From an uncultured Myxococcales bacterium (GTDB lineage Bacteria; Myxococcota_A; UBA9042; DTJE01): 46,947 nucleotides of DNA. Within the stretch, counting starts at the first letter, position 1. The number at the start of each line of letters is the position of its first letter. The stretch is from the NCBI GenBank assembly GCA_903847405.1, contig CAINDP010000078.1, positions 1 to 46,947 on the forward strand, in the 5' to 3' direction. Positions 27,031 through 38,132 of this stretch are shown here, one piece after another. The translations under genes were made by a program, and so were the position numbers. The notes below the pieces were generated by a model. It saw only the letters and a list, made by a program, of their open reading frames with translations, searched no databases and was not told the origin of the DNA.

Positions 27031-27447
27031 TCAGTGGGTCGTGGGGGGCGTGGCGCCGGCTACGGCCAGGCGGGTGGTCGCCTTCAGGACCGACGCGGCC
27101 AGGACGTTGTAGGCTTCGCCTTCACCGGGGTTTGACGCGGCCAGGGCGGCCGTGGCTTCTTCCAGCTTCCTGCGGGCTCGCTCGATGTCGATGTCGGCCG
27201 CGCGCTCGCAGGTTTCGGACAGCACGCTGATGTGGTCGTCGAGGACCTCGACGAATCCCCCGGACAGCGCGAACCGCTCCTCGCCCGAGGGTCCCTGGAC
27301 GATCATCGGCCCGACGCCCAGGCCCATGATCATGGCCTTGTGGCCCGGGAGGATGCCCATCTCGCCCACGATGCCGGGGAGGATGACCTCGCTGACATCC
27401 ATGCCCTTCACGCGGGCGCCTTCCTGTGTGACCACGTCCAGCTTCAT
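27031..27447 (-). CDS. atpC: ATP synthase epsilon subunit
   Basis: The 138-residue protein has the ten-strand beta-sandwich beginning MKLDVVTQEG, with the conserved VILPGIVGEMGILPGHKAM segment. The C-terminal helical hairpin (ERARRKLEEATAAL onward) can extend to inhibit ATP hydrolysis. It sits in the F1 central stalk with gamma. It is the last gene of the operon, 15 bases after atpD. The C terminus continues ~25 residues beyond the helices as an Ala/Thr/Pro-rich tail, slightly longer than usual. Confidence 0.94.
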   Translation of the reverse strand: MKLDVVTQEGARVKGMDVSEVILPGIVGEMGILPGHKAMIMGLGVGPMIVQGPSGEERFALSGGFVEVLDDHISVLSETCERAADIDIERARRKLEEATAALAASNPGEGEAYNVLAASVLKATTRLAVAGATPPTTH

Positions 27448-27462
27448 GCGCCCCGCCTCACA

Positions 27463-28929
<1,467 letters not shown>

Positions 28930-29835
28930 TCATCTCAACGCCTCGGCGCCGCCGACGATCTCCAGCATTTCCGTGGTGATCGCCGACTGCCGGGCCTTGT
29001 TGTACTGCAGCGTCAGGCGGCCGATCAGCTCGCCCGCGTTCTTGGTCGCCGACTCCATCGCCGTCATGCGGGCGCCCATTTCGGCCGCCAGGGATTCCAG
29101 CACGGCGAAGTACAGCCGCACGTTCACGTACAGCGGCAGCATCGACGACAGGATCGCGTCCCGGGACGGCTCGTAGGCGAACTCGATGCCTTCCAGCCGA
29201 GCGTCGGCGCCCTGGTCCACTTCGGCCCCCTCGGCTCGCTCGGGGCAGGCTCGCTCGGGGACGATCGGCAGCAGCCGCTCGACAACGACCTGCTGGCTGA
29301 TGGCGGACTTGAACTCGTTGTACACCACGTACACCGCGTCGTGGCCGCCGTCGATGAACCGGGCCGTGATTTCCGCGCCGATCTCGGCGATCCGTTCGAA
29401 CGTCGGGTTCGACAGGACCTCCATGTATTCCTTGAACACGGAAACCTTGCGGCGACGGAAGTAGTCGCGTCCCTTCCGGCCCAGCAGGGCCAGTTCCAGT
29501 TCCTCCTGGCCGCCCTCCAGGCTGTGGACGTAGCGCTCGGCCCGGCGGTTGATGTTGCTGTTGAACGCGCCGCACATGCCGCGATCGCTGGTGATGACCA
29601 GCATCAACGCCTTCTTTTCCTCGCGGACCTGGAGCAGAGGATGGACGTCGCGGTTGGTGTGCTCGGACAGGTCCCAGATCACCTGGCGGATGCGGGTGGC
29701 ATAAGGCTGCGTCCGGAGCATGTTGTCCTGCGCCCGGCGCAGCTTGGCGGCAGCCACCAGTTTCATGGCGCGCGTGATCTTCTGCGTGTTCTTCACGCTG
29801 GTCAGGCGGCGCCGGACTTGCTTGAGCGTCGGCAT
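28930..29835 (-). CDS. atpG: ATP synthase gamma subunit with an in-frame repeat insertion
   Basis: The 301-residue rotor shaft has the N-terminal helix MPTLKQVRRRLTSVKNTQKITRAM and the C-terminal helix MTAMESATKNAGELIGRLTLQYNKARQ that insert into the alpha3beta3 hexamer. In the variable middle region the protein reads IVPERACPERAEGAEVD, where related subunits have a short loop. The underlying DNA is a duplicated 13-mer (separate repeat entry). Because the insertion is in frame and in a surface loop, function is probably retained. It is separated from atpA by 41 bases that contain a small hairpin. Confidence 0.95.
   Translation of the reverse strand: MPTLKQVRRRLTSVKNTQKITRAMKLVAAAKLRRAQDNMLRTQPYATRIRQVIWDLSEHTNRDVHPLLQVREEKKALMLVITSDRGMCGAFNSNINRRAERYVHSLEGGQEELELALLGRKGRDYFRRRKVSVFKEYMEVLSNPTFERIAEIGAEITARFIDGGHDAVYVVYNEFKSAISQQVVVERLLPIVPERACPERAEGAEVDQGADARLEGIEFAYEPSRDAILSSMLPLYVNVRLYFAVLESLAAEMGARMTAMESATKNAGELIGRLTLQYNKARQSAITTEMLEIVGGAEALR
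29233..29260 (-). repeat. Tandem 13-bp repeat inserted in atpG
   Basis: GGCTCGCTCGGGG (plus-strand reading) occurs at 29233..29245 and 29248..29260, two bases apart. On the coding strand it gives the repeated peptide PERA-C-PERA. Short in-frame repeats inside essential genes are known from Rickettsia palindromic elements and similar families in other genomes; whether this belongs to a dispersed family cannot be told from one window. Confidence 0.75.
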
Positions 29836-29848
29836 GGGTACCTGCTCC

Positions 29849-29867
29849 CGCGGCCTGGGTGGCCGCG
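29849..29867 (-). other. Hairpin in the atpA-atpG spacer
   Basis: CGCGGCC (29849..29855) pairs with GGCCGCG (29861..29867) around a five-base loop, just upstream of atpG on the minus-strand mRNA. It may affect mRNA stability or the translation ratio of alpha to gamma (3:1 in the enzyme). Confidence 0.45.
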
Positions 29868-29876
29868 ATCCGGGTG

Positions 29877-31409
<1,533 letters not shown>

Positions 31410-31428
31410 GGGCACACCCCGTTACCGG

Positions 31429-31971
31429 CTATCGGGACTCCAACAGGTGCGAACGAAGCGACTCCAGGTACGTCCGCGCGGACAGGTCGAACACGCGGTC
31501 GCCAACGACGATCCGGAGGCCGCCCAGCAGTGCCGGGTCGCGCCGCTCCGTCAGGACCAGTTGCTTCTTGAGCGACGTGCCGATGGCCTCGCGCAGCCGG
31601 GCCATCTGGGCCGGCGCGATGGGACCGGCCGATTCCAGCACGCCGGTGGCACGGCCCGCGCGGATGTCACGCTCCTCGCGGAGGGCCGTCACCAGCGCAT
31701 CGGGGCGTCCCAGGCGGCGGCGGGAGGCCAGCAGCCCCAGGAACCCGCGCGTCGTATCGGACAGGGCCATCTTGGTTGCGACGGCGGCGACGGCCCGGGC
31801 CGTGGCCTCGGCGGGCACGGTCGGATCCGCCAGGATTTCCCTCAGGGCAGGCACCGCGGCGACGGTGGCGGCGAACGACTCGACTTCCGCCAGCACGCGG
31901 TCCACGGCGCCGGTTTCAGCGGCCACGTCCAGCAGGGCGGCGGCATACCGCCGGGCGGCGATGTCGGTCAT
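31429..31971 (-). CDS. atpH: ATP synthase delta subunit
   Basis: The 180-residue OSCP/delta protein begins DIAARRYAAALLDVA, the family signature, with the conserved FLGLLASRRRL segment. It ends with the GGLRIVVGDRVFDLSARTYLESLR motif that binds the b stalk. It joins the peripheral stalk to the top of F1. ATG 31971 and a GTG two codons upstream are both possible starts. It lies ~97 bases after the annotated atpF stop, but only 12 bases after the stop of the extended atpF frame. Confidence 0.94.
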   Translation of the reverse strand: MTDIAARRYAAALLDVAAETGAVDRVLAEVESFAATVAAVPALREILADPTVPAEATARAVAAVATKMALSDTTRGFLGLLASRRRLGRPDALVTALREERDIRAGRATGVLESAGPIAPAQMARLREAIGTSLKKQLVLTERRDPALLGGLRIVVGDRVFDLSARTYLESLRSHLLESR

Positions 31972-31983
31972 GGACACCTCACG

Positions 31984-32544
31984 TCAGGACGGCTTGTTCC
32001 CGACCTCGCGCACAACGCGATCCACCACGCCTTCGGGCAGGGCGGCGCCGGACTTTGCGGCCAGCCGTCATTCCACCAGCGCGAACGCCTTCGTCACCAC
32101 GGCCTCGGCCAGGTCGGCCCGCGCCATCTTCACGGCCTGATCCATGCGGAAGTCGGCCTCGGCCCGGATCTTTTCGGACAGCACGACACCTTCGTGGGCC
32201 AGGGCGTCCCGCTCGGCCTGTCCCTGCCGACGGAACTCTTCCATGACGGTGTTCATCTCGTCGTTCAGGACGGACAGGCGTTCCTCGGCGGTCTTCATCC
32301 GGGCTTCGGACTCGGCGAATTTCGCCCGGGCGTCGTCCAGTTCGGCCTTCATGGCGTCGTGGCGGTCGGCCAGGGCCTGGCGGGCCCTGGGCCACACCAG
32401 CCATGCCACCGGGACGAACAGGATCAGGAAGTCCACGAGGTACACGTAGAAGGATTCGCCGGGCCCGCCGCCGCCTTCCGCGAGGGCCACGGCGGGCAGG
32501 GATGCGGCGACCAGGGCCGCCAGGGCCAGCGTGCGCCGACTCAT
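31984..32544 (-). CDS. atpF: ATP synthase b subunit with an in-frame TGA 28 codons before the apparent end
   Basis: The first stop (TGA, 32068..32070) gives a 158-residue protein: signal-like N terminus, a membrane helix (SFYVYLVDFLILFVPVAWLVW), then a long charged coiled coil. The same frame continues after that TGA for 27 sense codons, RLAAKSGAALPEG...DRVVREVGNKPS, then a second TGA at 31984..31986. This tail looks like a normal b-subunit C terminus, the part that contacts delta, and keeps the local codon bias. Read through, the product is 186 residues. So either the gene has a recent nonsense mutation or sequencing error, or the TGA is recoded. The start overlaps the atpF' stop (ATGA). Subunit b is half of the peripheral stalk. 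Confidence 0.85.
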
Positions 32545-33011
32545 CGTGCCTCCACCGACTGCATCTGCGAATCGATCAGGGCCGCCAGTTCCGCGGCCGT
32601 GGTGTCCGTCGTCGACATGAAACGGGCCTTTTCGGCCTCCAGGCCGGCCAGTTCCTGGTCCATGCGGGCCTGGGCGCGCTCCCGCTCCTTCGTGACGATG
32701 CCGTCCCGCAACGCCACGCCATCCTCGGCCAGGCGGCGGCGTTCCAGCACGGCCGCCTGCTTCGCGCCCGTCAGGCGGCGCTCGGCGTCCTCGTCCAGTT
32801 CCTTCGCCCGGCGCAGCGCGTCCTTGGCCCGCTCGCGAAGGCCGTGACCGGCCTGATCGCGCAGTCGCAGACGGCGTACGTAGGGCTTGAAGAAGACCTG
32901 GGACAGCAGGATGTAAAGCACCAGGAACATCGTCATCTGGACGAAGTAGGTCGCATCCAGATCGACCAGGGCCGCGGCCAGGGGGGGCGCAAGACTGACG
33001 ATTGCATCCAT
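32541..33011 (-). CDS. atpF': ATP synthase b' subunit
   Basis: This 156-residue protein has one N-terminal membrane helix (TYFVQMTMFLVLYILLSQVFF) followed by KPYVRRLRLRD and a ~110-residue charged coiled coil. It is a b-type peripheral-stalk protein distinct from the next gene, so the operon encodes a b/b' heterodimer, as in several alphaproteobacterial, cyanobacterial and deltaproteobacterial-type synthases. It is the first gene of the operon. The ATG has GGAGGT eight bases upstream. The stop overlaps the atpF start. Genes for subunits a and c do not precede it. Confidence 0.88.
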   Translation of the reverse strand: MDAIVSLAPPLAAALVDLDATYFVQMTMFLVLYILLSQVFFKPYVRRLRLRDQAGHGLRERAKDALRRAKELDEDAERRLTGAKQAAVLERRRLAEDGVALRDGIVTKERERAQARMDQELAGLEAEKARFMSTTDTTAAELAALIDSQMQSVEAR

Positions 33012-33044
33012 GTCGGACTACCTCCGGACCCTCCCGGGTGCACC

Positions 33045-33074
33045 GCAATACCATCCCTTGCGGAGGGGTGTCAA
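33045..33074 (-). promoter_or_regulatory. Promoter of the ATP synthase operon
   Basis: On the minus strand a perfect TTGACA (33069..33074) is followed after 18 bases by TATTGC (33045..33050), preceded by a TGG extended -10. The predicted transcript start near 33038 leaves a leader of ~27 bases to the atpF' ATG. It lies in the 165-base gap after mrp, so the operon need not be read from mrp. Confidence 0.65.
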
Positions 33075-33176
33075 GCAGGGGTTGAAGCCGAGTTGGGGGG
33101 TTGACGGGAGACGGCATGGGAGCACGTCGGGACGGGTGCGGGAGGCATCGGGAAATTCCGGTGTGATTGCAACGGA

Positions 33177-34250
<1,074 letters not shown>

Positions 34251-34358
34251 TGTCATCCCCTTTCGTTCCAGCCGTCGCCGGGCCGTCAACCGCGCCCGGG
34301 TCCGCACCATGCTGGGGCCTCCACCGACCCTCGTCAACCGGTCCCCGAAATGGTCCCC

Positions 34359-34384
34359 GAAATGGGGACAGACACCGATTTTCC
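34359..34384 (+). repeat. GGGGACAGACACCGATTT-family repeat, forward copy
   Basis: The core at 34364..34381 is identical to the 26.9-kb element. Just upstream the 12-mer GGTCCCCGAAAT occurs twice in tandem, as if the left flank had been duplicated. Confidence 0.85.
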
Positions 34385-34497
34385 CGGCTCCACCGGGGGC
34401 CTGCGATAACCAGGACTTGTGAAAGCCGTGTGGGAGGCGGGGGAGAACTCCCATCTTGCCAGCGTGTCAGCGAAAGGTCGTGGGAACGAGGGTTTGC

Positions 34498-34523
34498 GAA
34501 AATCGGAGGCTGTCCCCATTTCC
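34498..34523 (-). repeat. GGGGACAGACACCGATTT-family repeat, inverted degenerate copy
   Basis: This matches the reverse complement of the core at 16 of 18 positions (AAATCGGAGGCTGTCCCC). With the forward copy at 34359 it forms a head-to-head pair with ~113 bases between. Confidence 0.8.
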
Positions 34524-34570
34524 AGGCCTTGCGTTCGACTTCGGGGGCCTTGCGTGGCACACTCCGCCGC

Positions 34571-35725
34571 GTGGAAGCCTACCTCGACAACCTGGCCACG
34601 ACGCCCCTGGACCCGCGGGTCCTGGCGGTGATGCTGCCGTTGCTGTCCGGCCGTCCCGGGAACCCTCACGCGCGCGTTCATTCCTGGGGGCGTGCGGCGT
34701 CCGAGGCGGTGGACGCGGCCCGGGCGACGGTGGCGGGCGCGATGGGTGTGGGCGTCAAGGCCGACGAGGTCGTCTTCACGCCCTCGGCCACCGCGGCGAA
34801 CAACCTGGCGCTTTTCGGGATCGCCGGGGCCCGGGTGAAGAAGGGGAACCACATCCTGGTCAGCGCCATCGAGCACCCCTCGGTCCTGGGACCGGCGGCC
34901 GCCCTGGCGTTGCAGGGCTTCGATGTCGAGGTCATGCCGGTGGGTGCCGACGGCATCCTGGACCCGGAAACGGTTCGTGCGCGCCTGCGTCCTGAAACGA
35001 TCCTGGTTTCCGTGATGGCGGTGAACAACGAGGTCGGAACGATCCAGCCCGTGGCCGCGATCCGGGCGCTGCTGTCGCGGTCCGGGCCGGTGCTGCACGT
35101 GGACGCCAGCCAGGCGCCGGGCAAGATCGCCCTGGCTCCGCTGGCCGAGGCGGCCGACCTGCTGACCCTGTCCGGGCACAAGGCCTACGGCCCCATGGGT
35201 GCCGCGGCCCTGGTCGTGCGGGATCGCCGCAGCATCCGGCCCCGTCCCGTGCTGATCGGCGGCGGCCAGGAGAACGGCATGTGGCCGGGAACCCTGAACG
35301 TCCCGGCGGTCGTCGGCCTGGGCGAAGCCCTGCGCCTGTGCGAAGCCGAACGCGAATCCGACGTCGCCCGCATCGCCCTGCTGTCCCAGGCCCTGCTGGC
35401 GGCGATCCAGGAAGCCTTCCCAGGGTCCGCCCGCAACGGCGACCCCTCGCGCGCGGTACCCCATTGCCTCAGCGTGACGGTCGACGGCGTGGCCGGCGAA
35501 ACCCTGGTCGCCCTGCTGGCCCGCGAAGGCGTCGGCGCCGCCCTGGGCAGCGCCTGCGCCACCGAAGCCGCCAAGCCCTCCCACGTCCTCGCCGCCCTCG
35601 GCATCGATTCTTCCCGCACCCGCCGCACCCTGCGCTTCGGCCTGGGCCGCTTCACGACCGCCGAGGAAATCGCGTTCACCGGCGACGTGCTGCGGGTCTT
35701 CGCGGCGCGGTTGGCGCGGGTGTAG
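34571..35725 (+). CDS. Cysteine desulfurase (IscS/NifS family)
   Basis: The 384-residue PLP enzyme takes sulfur from cysteine for Fe-S clusters and thiolation. It begins YLDNLATTPLDPRV, has NNEVGTIQP and the PLP lysine in LSGHKAYGPMG. The persulfide-bearing cysteine is in ALGSACAT, followed by KPSHVLAALGI. The start is GTG (34571), giving the usual distance to the YLDN motif; the upstream reading frame is open but runs through repeats. It is transcribed away from mrp, so the two share a regulatory region. No iscU, iscA or sufBCD lies next to it, so IscS-like and SufS-like roles cannot be separated by context; the short active-site loop is IscS-like. Confidence 0.92.
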   Translation: MEAYLDNLATTPLDPRVLAVMLPLLSGRPGNPHARVHSWGRAASEAVDAARATVAGAMGVGVKADEVVFTPSATAANNLALFGIAGARVKKGNHILVSAIEHPSVLGPAAALALQGFDVEVMPVGADGILDPETVRARLRPETILVSVMAVNNEVGTIQPVAAIRALLSRSGPVLHVDASQAPGKIALAPLAEAADLLTLSGHKAYGPMGAAALVVRDRRSIRPRPVLIGGGQENGMWPGTLNVPAVVGLGEALRLCEAERESDVARIALLSQALLAAIQEAFPGSARNGDPSRAVPHCLSVTVDGVAGETLVALLAREGVGAALGSACATEAAKPSHVLAALGIDSSRTRRTLRFGLGRFTTAEEIAFTGDVLRVFAARLARV

Positions 35726-35764
35726 GACATCCGCGGTTCGCCTGAAGGGGCTGGACCTGCGGTT

Positions 35765-36400
35765 TCAGCAGCGAACCGGTTTCCGACGCCGGAGGGCGCC
35801 GCCCAACCCAGTCGCCACGATCAGAAGAATCACCAACGGCAGAACACTGACACCCGGGGCTCCTGGTCTCGCCGAACACCCCCCGCCATCGCCGCCCCCC
35901 GGATCGGCCACCACGACATCGGTCGGTGGCCCAGGGTTCCCCGCCGCGTCCATCGGAGTGATCCGCACCGTGAAGTGGATTGGCGGCAGCACGGCCGGAT
36001 CCGGCTCGGGCTCCGACCAGGGCAGGTACAGGACGAACTGGCCCGACTCGCCCGGACTCCCCATCACCGGCCCGGGATAGAAATTCGTATACAACTCCGG
36101 CGACGTGCCATCCACGACCTCCATCCTGAACCCGATCGCCTCCGCGGAGGTCCGGTCGTCCACGGGAGTGTCCATCGTGATCGTCGCCATCCCGTCCCAG
36201 CAACTGGCCCCCGACCGGTAGGGATCGCGGTACACGCTGACCGTCGTGACCTTCACCTGCGCAGGCGGCACCGTATCGACGTCCACCTGCGACGGATCGA
36301 CGACGAACGGAGTCGGCGGCATGTAGGTGCAGGCCCGGGCGGTCGATGCCCACGCAACCATCACCCCAATGACCCCCAGAACCACAAGCAGCGTTCGCAT
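35765..36400 (-). CDS. Secreted protein with MYXO-CTERM-like sorting tail
   Basis: The 211-residue protein has a signal peptide (to about residue 24, TARAC) and a ~140-residue beta-rich domain. A low-complexity stretch (DPGGGDGGGCS) then leads to a hydrophobic helix and RRRK at the C terminus. The Cys-Ser, helix and arginine-cluster arrangement fits the MYXO-CTERM type of tail. In Myxococcota that signal directs processing and anchoring of surface proteins, with the cysteine as likely modification site. The central domain is not recognised. The ATG is six bases after GAGGA. It converges with the cysteine desulfurase gene across 39 bases. This gene is the best taxonomic clue in the window. Confidence 0.75.
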   Translation of the reverse strand: MRTLLVVLGVIGVMVAWASTARACTYMPPTPFVVDPSQVDVDTVPPAQVKVTTVSVYRDPYRSGASCWDGMATITMDTPVDDRTSAEAIGFRMEVVDGTSPELYTNFYPGPVMGSPGESGQFVLYLPWSEPEPDPAVLPPIHFTVRITPMDAAGNPGPPTDVVVADPGGGDGGGCSARPGAPGVSVLPLVILLIVATGLGGALRRRKPVRC

Positions 36401-36723
36401 CAAGATTCCTCATGAGGCTCAAGAAGATACCTCAAGATGCGGCCGACGATCCAACATCCCCGACGCCGTCAGCAAACAAGCGCCGCCCCCCGCCCCGTCC
36501 CCAAACGAACGAACGCAAGGCCGGGTCCGGGGGTGTTCCGGAGGGGCTCCGCAGCCGGCGGCACCCTGCGGGGGCAAACACACCACGCCGCCGGCGAGGA
36601 CAGAGGCGGGAACGGGGGCAGCGCCCCCGGGCACGCCGTCCCCGGAGGGACACCCCCGAGACCGGCCCAACCAACAAATCTCGCGTCGATAATATGAAGA
36701 AGACGAACGTGGGAGGCGCAGTC
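36401..36723. other. Hairpin-rich intergenic region
   Basis: About 320 bases lie between two leftward genes. The region holds the inverted repeat GCCGGCGGC / GCCGCCGGC (36554..36562 and 36587..36595) and a compact hairpin CGGGGGC-AGC-GCCCCCG (36613..36629). The small palindrome CGGAGGGGCTCCG lies at about 36539..36551. The compact hairpin could end transcription of the phosphoesterase gene. No ribosome-binding site plus coding frame is convincing. Confidence 0.5.
36554..36629 (-). terminator. Hairpins downstream of the metallophosphoesterase gene
   Basis: Reading leftward from the gene stop at 36724, the transcript meets a seven-base-pair GC hairpin with a three-base loop (36613..36629) and then a nine-base-pair inverted repeat (36554..36562 with 36587..36595). 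Neither has a T tract. Together they may stop transcription or block read-through into the MYXO-CTERM-like gene. Confidence 0.4.
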
Positions 36724-37455
36724 CTACACACCCATGAAGAGGCGCTTGGCGAACTTCTCGTCCAGCCCGGCCGCCAGAATCTTGGCCGCCGCAGACTCGA
36801 TGTCGTACTCGACCCGCACGTAACTCAGCACCTGCTTGTCCGAATCCCACACCGCGAAGCACGACCGCGGATCCCGGTCCCGCGGTTGCCCCACGCTGCC
36901 CACGTTGATGATGAACCGCGTGTCCGCCCGGGGCTTCACGGCCTTCGGCTCGACCGCCTTCACCTTCTTTTCCGTGATGGCGAACCCCACCGTCAGGTGC
37001 GCGTGGCCGATGAAGGACACCGACCGCAGCCGGTCCATCACCTGGGCGTGGGTCTGGGCTTCCGACGCCTGCACCACGTAGAAGAACCCCGACGGCAGGA
37101 TCGGCGCCGAGTGGAAGAACGCGATGTCGTCCTCGACCTTCGTGAAGGGCAGACCATACAGCCACTTGTACGTCGGTTCCGTCAGGCGCTCGCGGGTCCA
37201 CTGCAGGGCCCGCCGCGCGCCCTCGTAGTAGTAGGCCTCGTCCATCGCGCCGGTCACGGCCGCGTCGTGGTTCCCCAGCAGCGTGATGACGTTCCGCTCC
37301 ATCAGCAGGCGACAGCACTCGTCCGGGCTGGCCCCGTAGCCGACCACGTCGCCCAGGCAGATCGTTCGATCCACCTCCTCGCGGTCGATCCGCTGAAGGA
37401 CGGCCTCCAACGCTTCCTGGTTCGCATGGATGTCGCTGATGATTGCGGTTCTCAT
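36724..37455 (-). CDS. YfcE/MJ0936-like metallophosphoesterase
   Basis: The 243-residue calcineurin-like phosphoesterase has the metal motifs in order: ISDIHANQEAL (D-x-H), CLGDVVGYGASPDECC (GD), LLGNHDAAV (GNHD), then histidines in FFHSAP and FIGHAHLTVG (GHAH), and NVGSVGQPRDRDPR. This GYGxxPDEC type is usually a cytoplasmic phosphodiesterase or phosphatase of unknown substrate. ATG 37455 gives the family N terminus MRTAIISDIHAN. It is divergent from nuoE, with the nuo promoter in the 155-base gap. Confidence 0.9.
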   Translation of the reverse strand: MRTAIISDIHANQEALEAVLQRIDREEVDRTICLGDVVGYGASPDECCRLLMERNVITLLGNHDAAVTGAMDEAYYYEGARRALQWTRERLTEPTYKWLYGLPFTKVEDDIAFFHSAPILPSGFFYVVQASEAQTHAQVMDRLRSVSFIGHAHLTVGFAITEKKVKAVEPKAVKPRADTRFIINVGSVGQPRDRDPRSCFAVWDSDKQVLSYVRVEYDIESAAAKILAAGLDEKFAKRLFMGV

Positions 37456-37544
37456 GGGTCGGGATCCTACCAGAACCCGTCGCGAAGGGCGAAACAGCCA
37501 GCCTCGCAAGGCCTCGCAACGCCATTCCCGGACCGTCCCCGCCC

Positions 37545-37573
37545 TTGACAGGACGGGCCTTCTCCGGTACCTA
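37545..37573 (+). promoter_or_regulatory. Promoter of the nuoE-N operon
   Basis: A perfect -35 TTGACA (37545..37550), a 17-base spacer and TACCTA (37568..37573) precede nuoE by ~37 bases. An alternative -10, TAGAAT, lies four bases further on at a poorer 21-base spacing. Confidence 0.6.
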
Positions 37574-37610
37574 GAATCGTCCTTTCCCTAGCCGGAACCG
37601 GGGGGTACCC

Positions 37611-38132
37611 ATGGCCCTGGCCTTCACGCCGGAAGTAGACCGGGAGTTCGACAGGATCGTCCGACGCTACCCGAATCGCCGGGCCGCGCTGATCCCGACG
37701 CTGATCCTGGCGGACCGCGAATTCGGATACCTGTCGCGCGAGGCGATGGACTACGTCGCCAAGCGCCTGGAACTGCCCGCCGCCTGGGTCCTCAGCACCG
37801 CCACCTTCTACACGATGCTGCGCAAGCGCCCGACGGGCAAGCACCACGTCCAGGTGTGCGTCAACGTCGCGTGCTACCTCAAGGGCGCGGACCAGCTGGG
37901 CGACCACCTGAAGAAGCGCCTGGGCATCGGCTTCGGCGAAGTGACGCCCGACGGGCTGTTCAGCCTGGAAGGCGTGCAGTGCCTGGCCGCGTGCGGCACC
38001 GCTCCCGTGCTGCAGGTCAACGGCGCGTACCACGAGGACATGACCCCCGAAAAGGCGGACGCCCTGATCCAGTCGCTGCGGACGGCGCCTGCCCCCGGCG
38101 GTGCGACTTCGGGACCGGGAGGTGCAGTTTGA
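37611..38132 (+). CDS. nuoE: NADH-quinone oxidoreductase subunit E
   Basis: The 173-residue thioredoxin-fold subunit binds the 2Fe-2S cluster N1a through CVNVACYL (CxxxxC) and CLAACGTAP (CxxxC). It sits in the NADH-oxidising arm of complex I with NuoF. It starts at ATG after a G-rich run (GGGGGG) and ends with a Gly/Pro-rich tail. Its stop overlaps the TTG start of nuoF. It is the first gene of the operon, behind a clear promoter. Confidence 0.95.
   Translation: MALAFTPEVDREFDRIVRRYPNRRAALIPTLILADREFGYLSREAMDYVAKRLELPAAWVLSTATFYTMLRKRPTGKHHVQVCVNVACYLKGADQLGDHLKKRLGIGFGEVTPDGLFSLEGVQCLAACGTAPVLQVNGAYHEDMTPEKADALIQSLRTAPAPGGATSGPGGAV

Larger units (their letters stand above)
34251..34570. other. 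Divergent intergenic region between mrp and the cysteine desulfurase gene
   Basis: These ~320 bases contain both promoters in principle, but no clear -35/-10 pair is seen. They hold two opposed repeat-family copies (34359..34384 and 34498..34523), a duplicated 12-mer GGTCCCCGAAAT (34340..34363) and the small palindrome GGGAGAACTCCC at 34441..34452. No coding frame with a ribosome-binding site is convincing. Confidence 0.5.

Noticed and set aside
32068-32070. Genome-wide reassignment of TGA to a sense codon, or selenocysteine at the atpF TGA
   Set aside because: Many intact genes here end with TGA (for example lolD, bamA, nuoJ and nuoM), and no selenocysteine-insertion hairpin is evident after the codon; error or local mutation is simpler.
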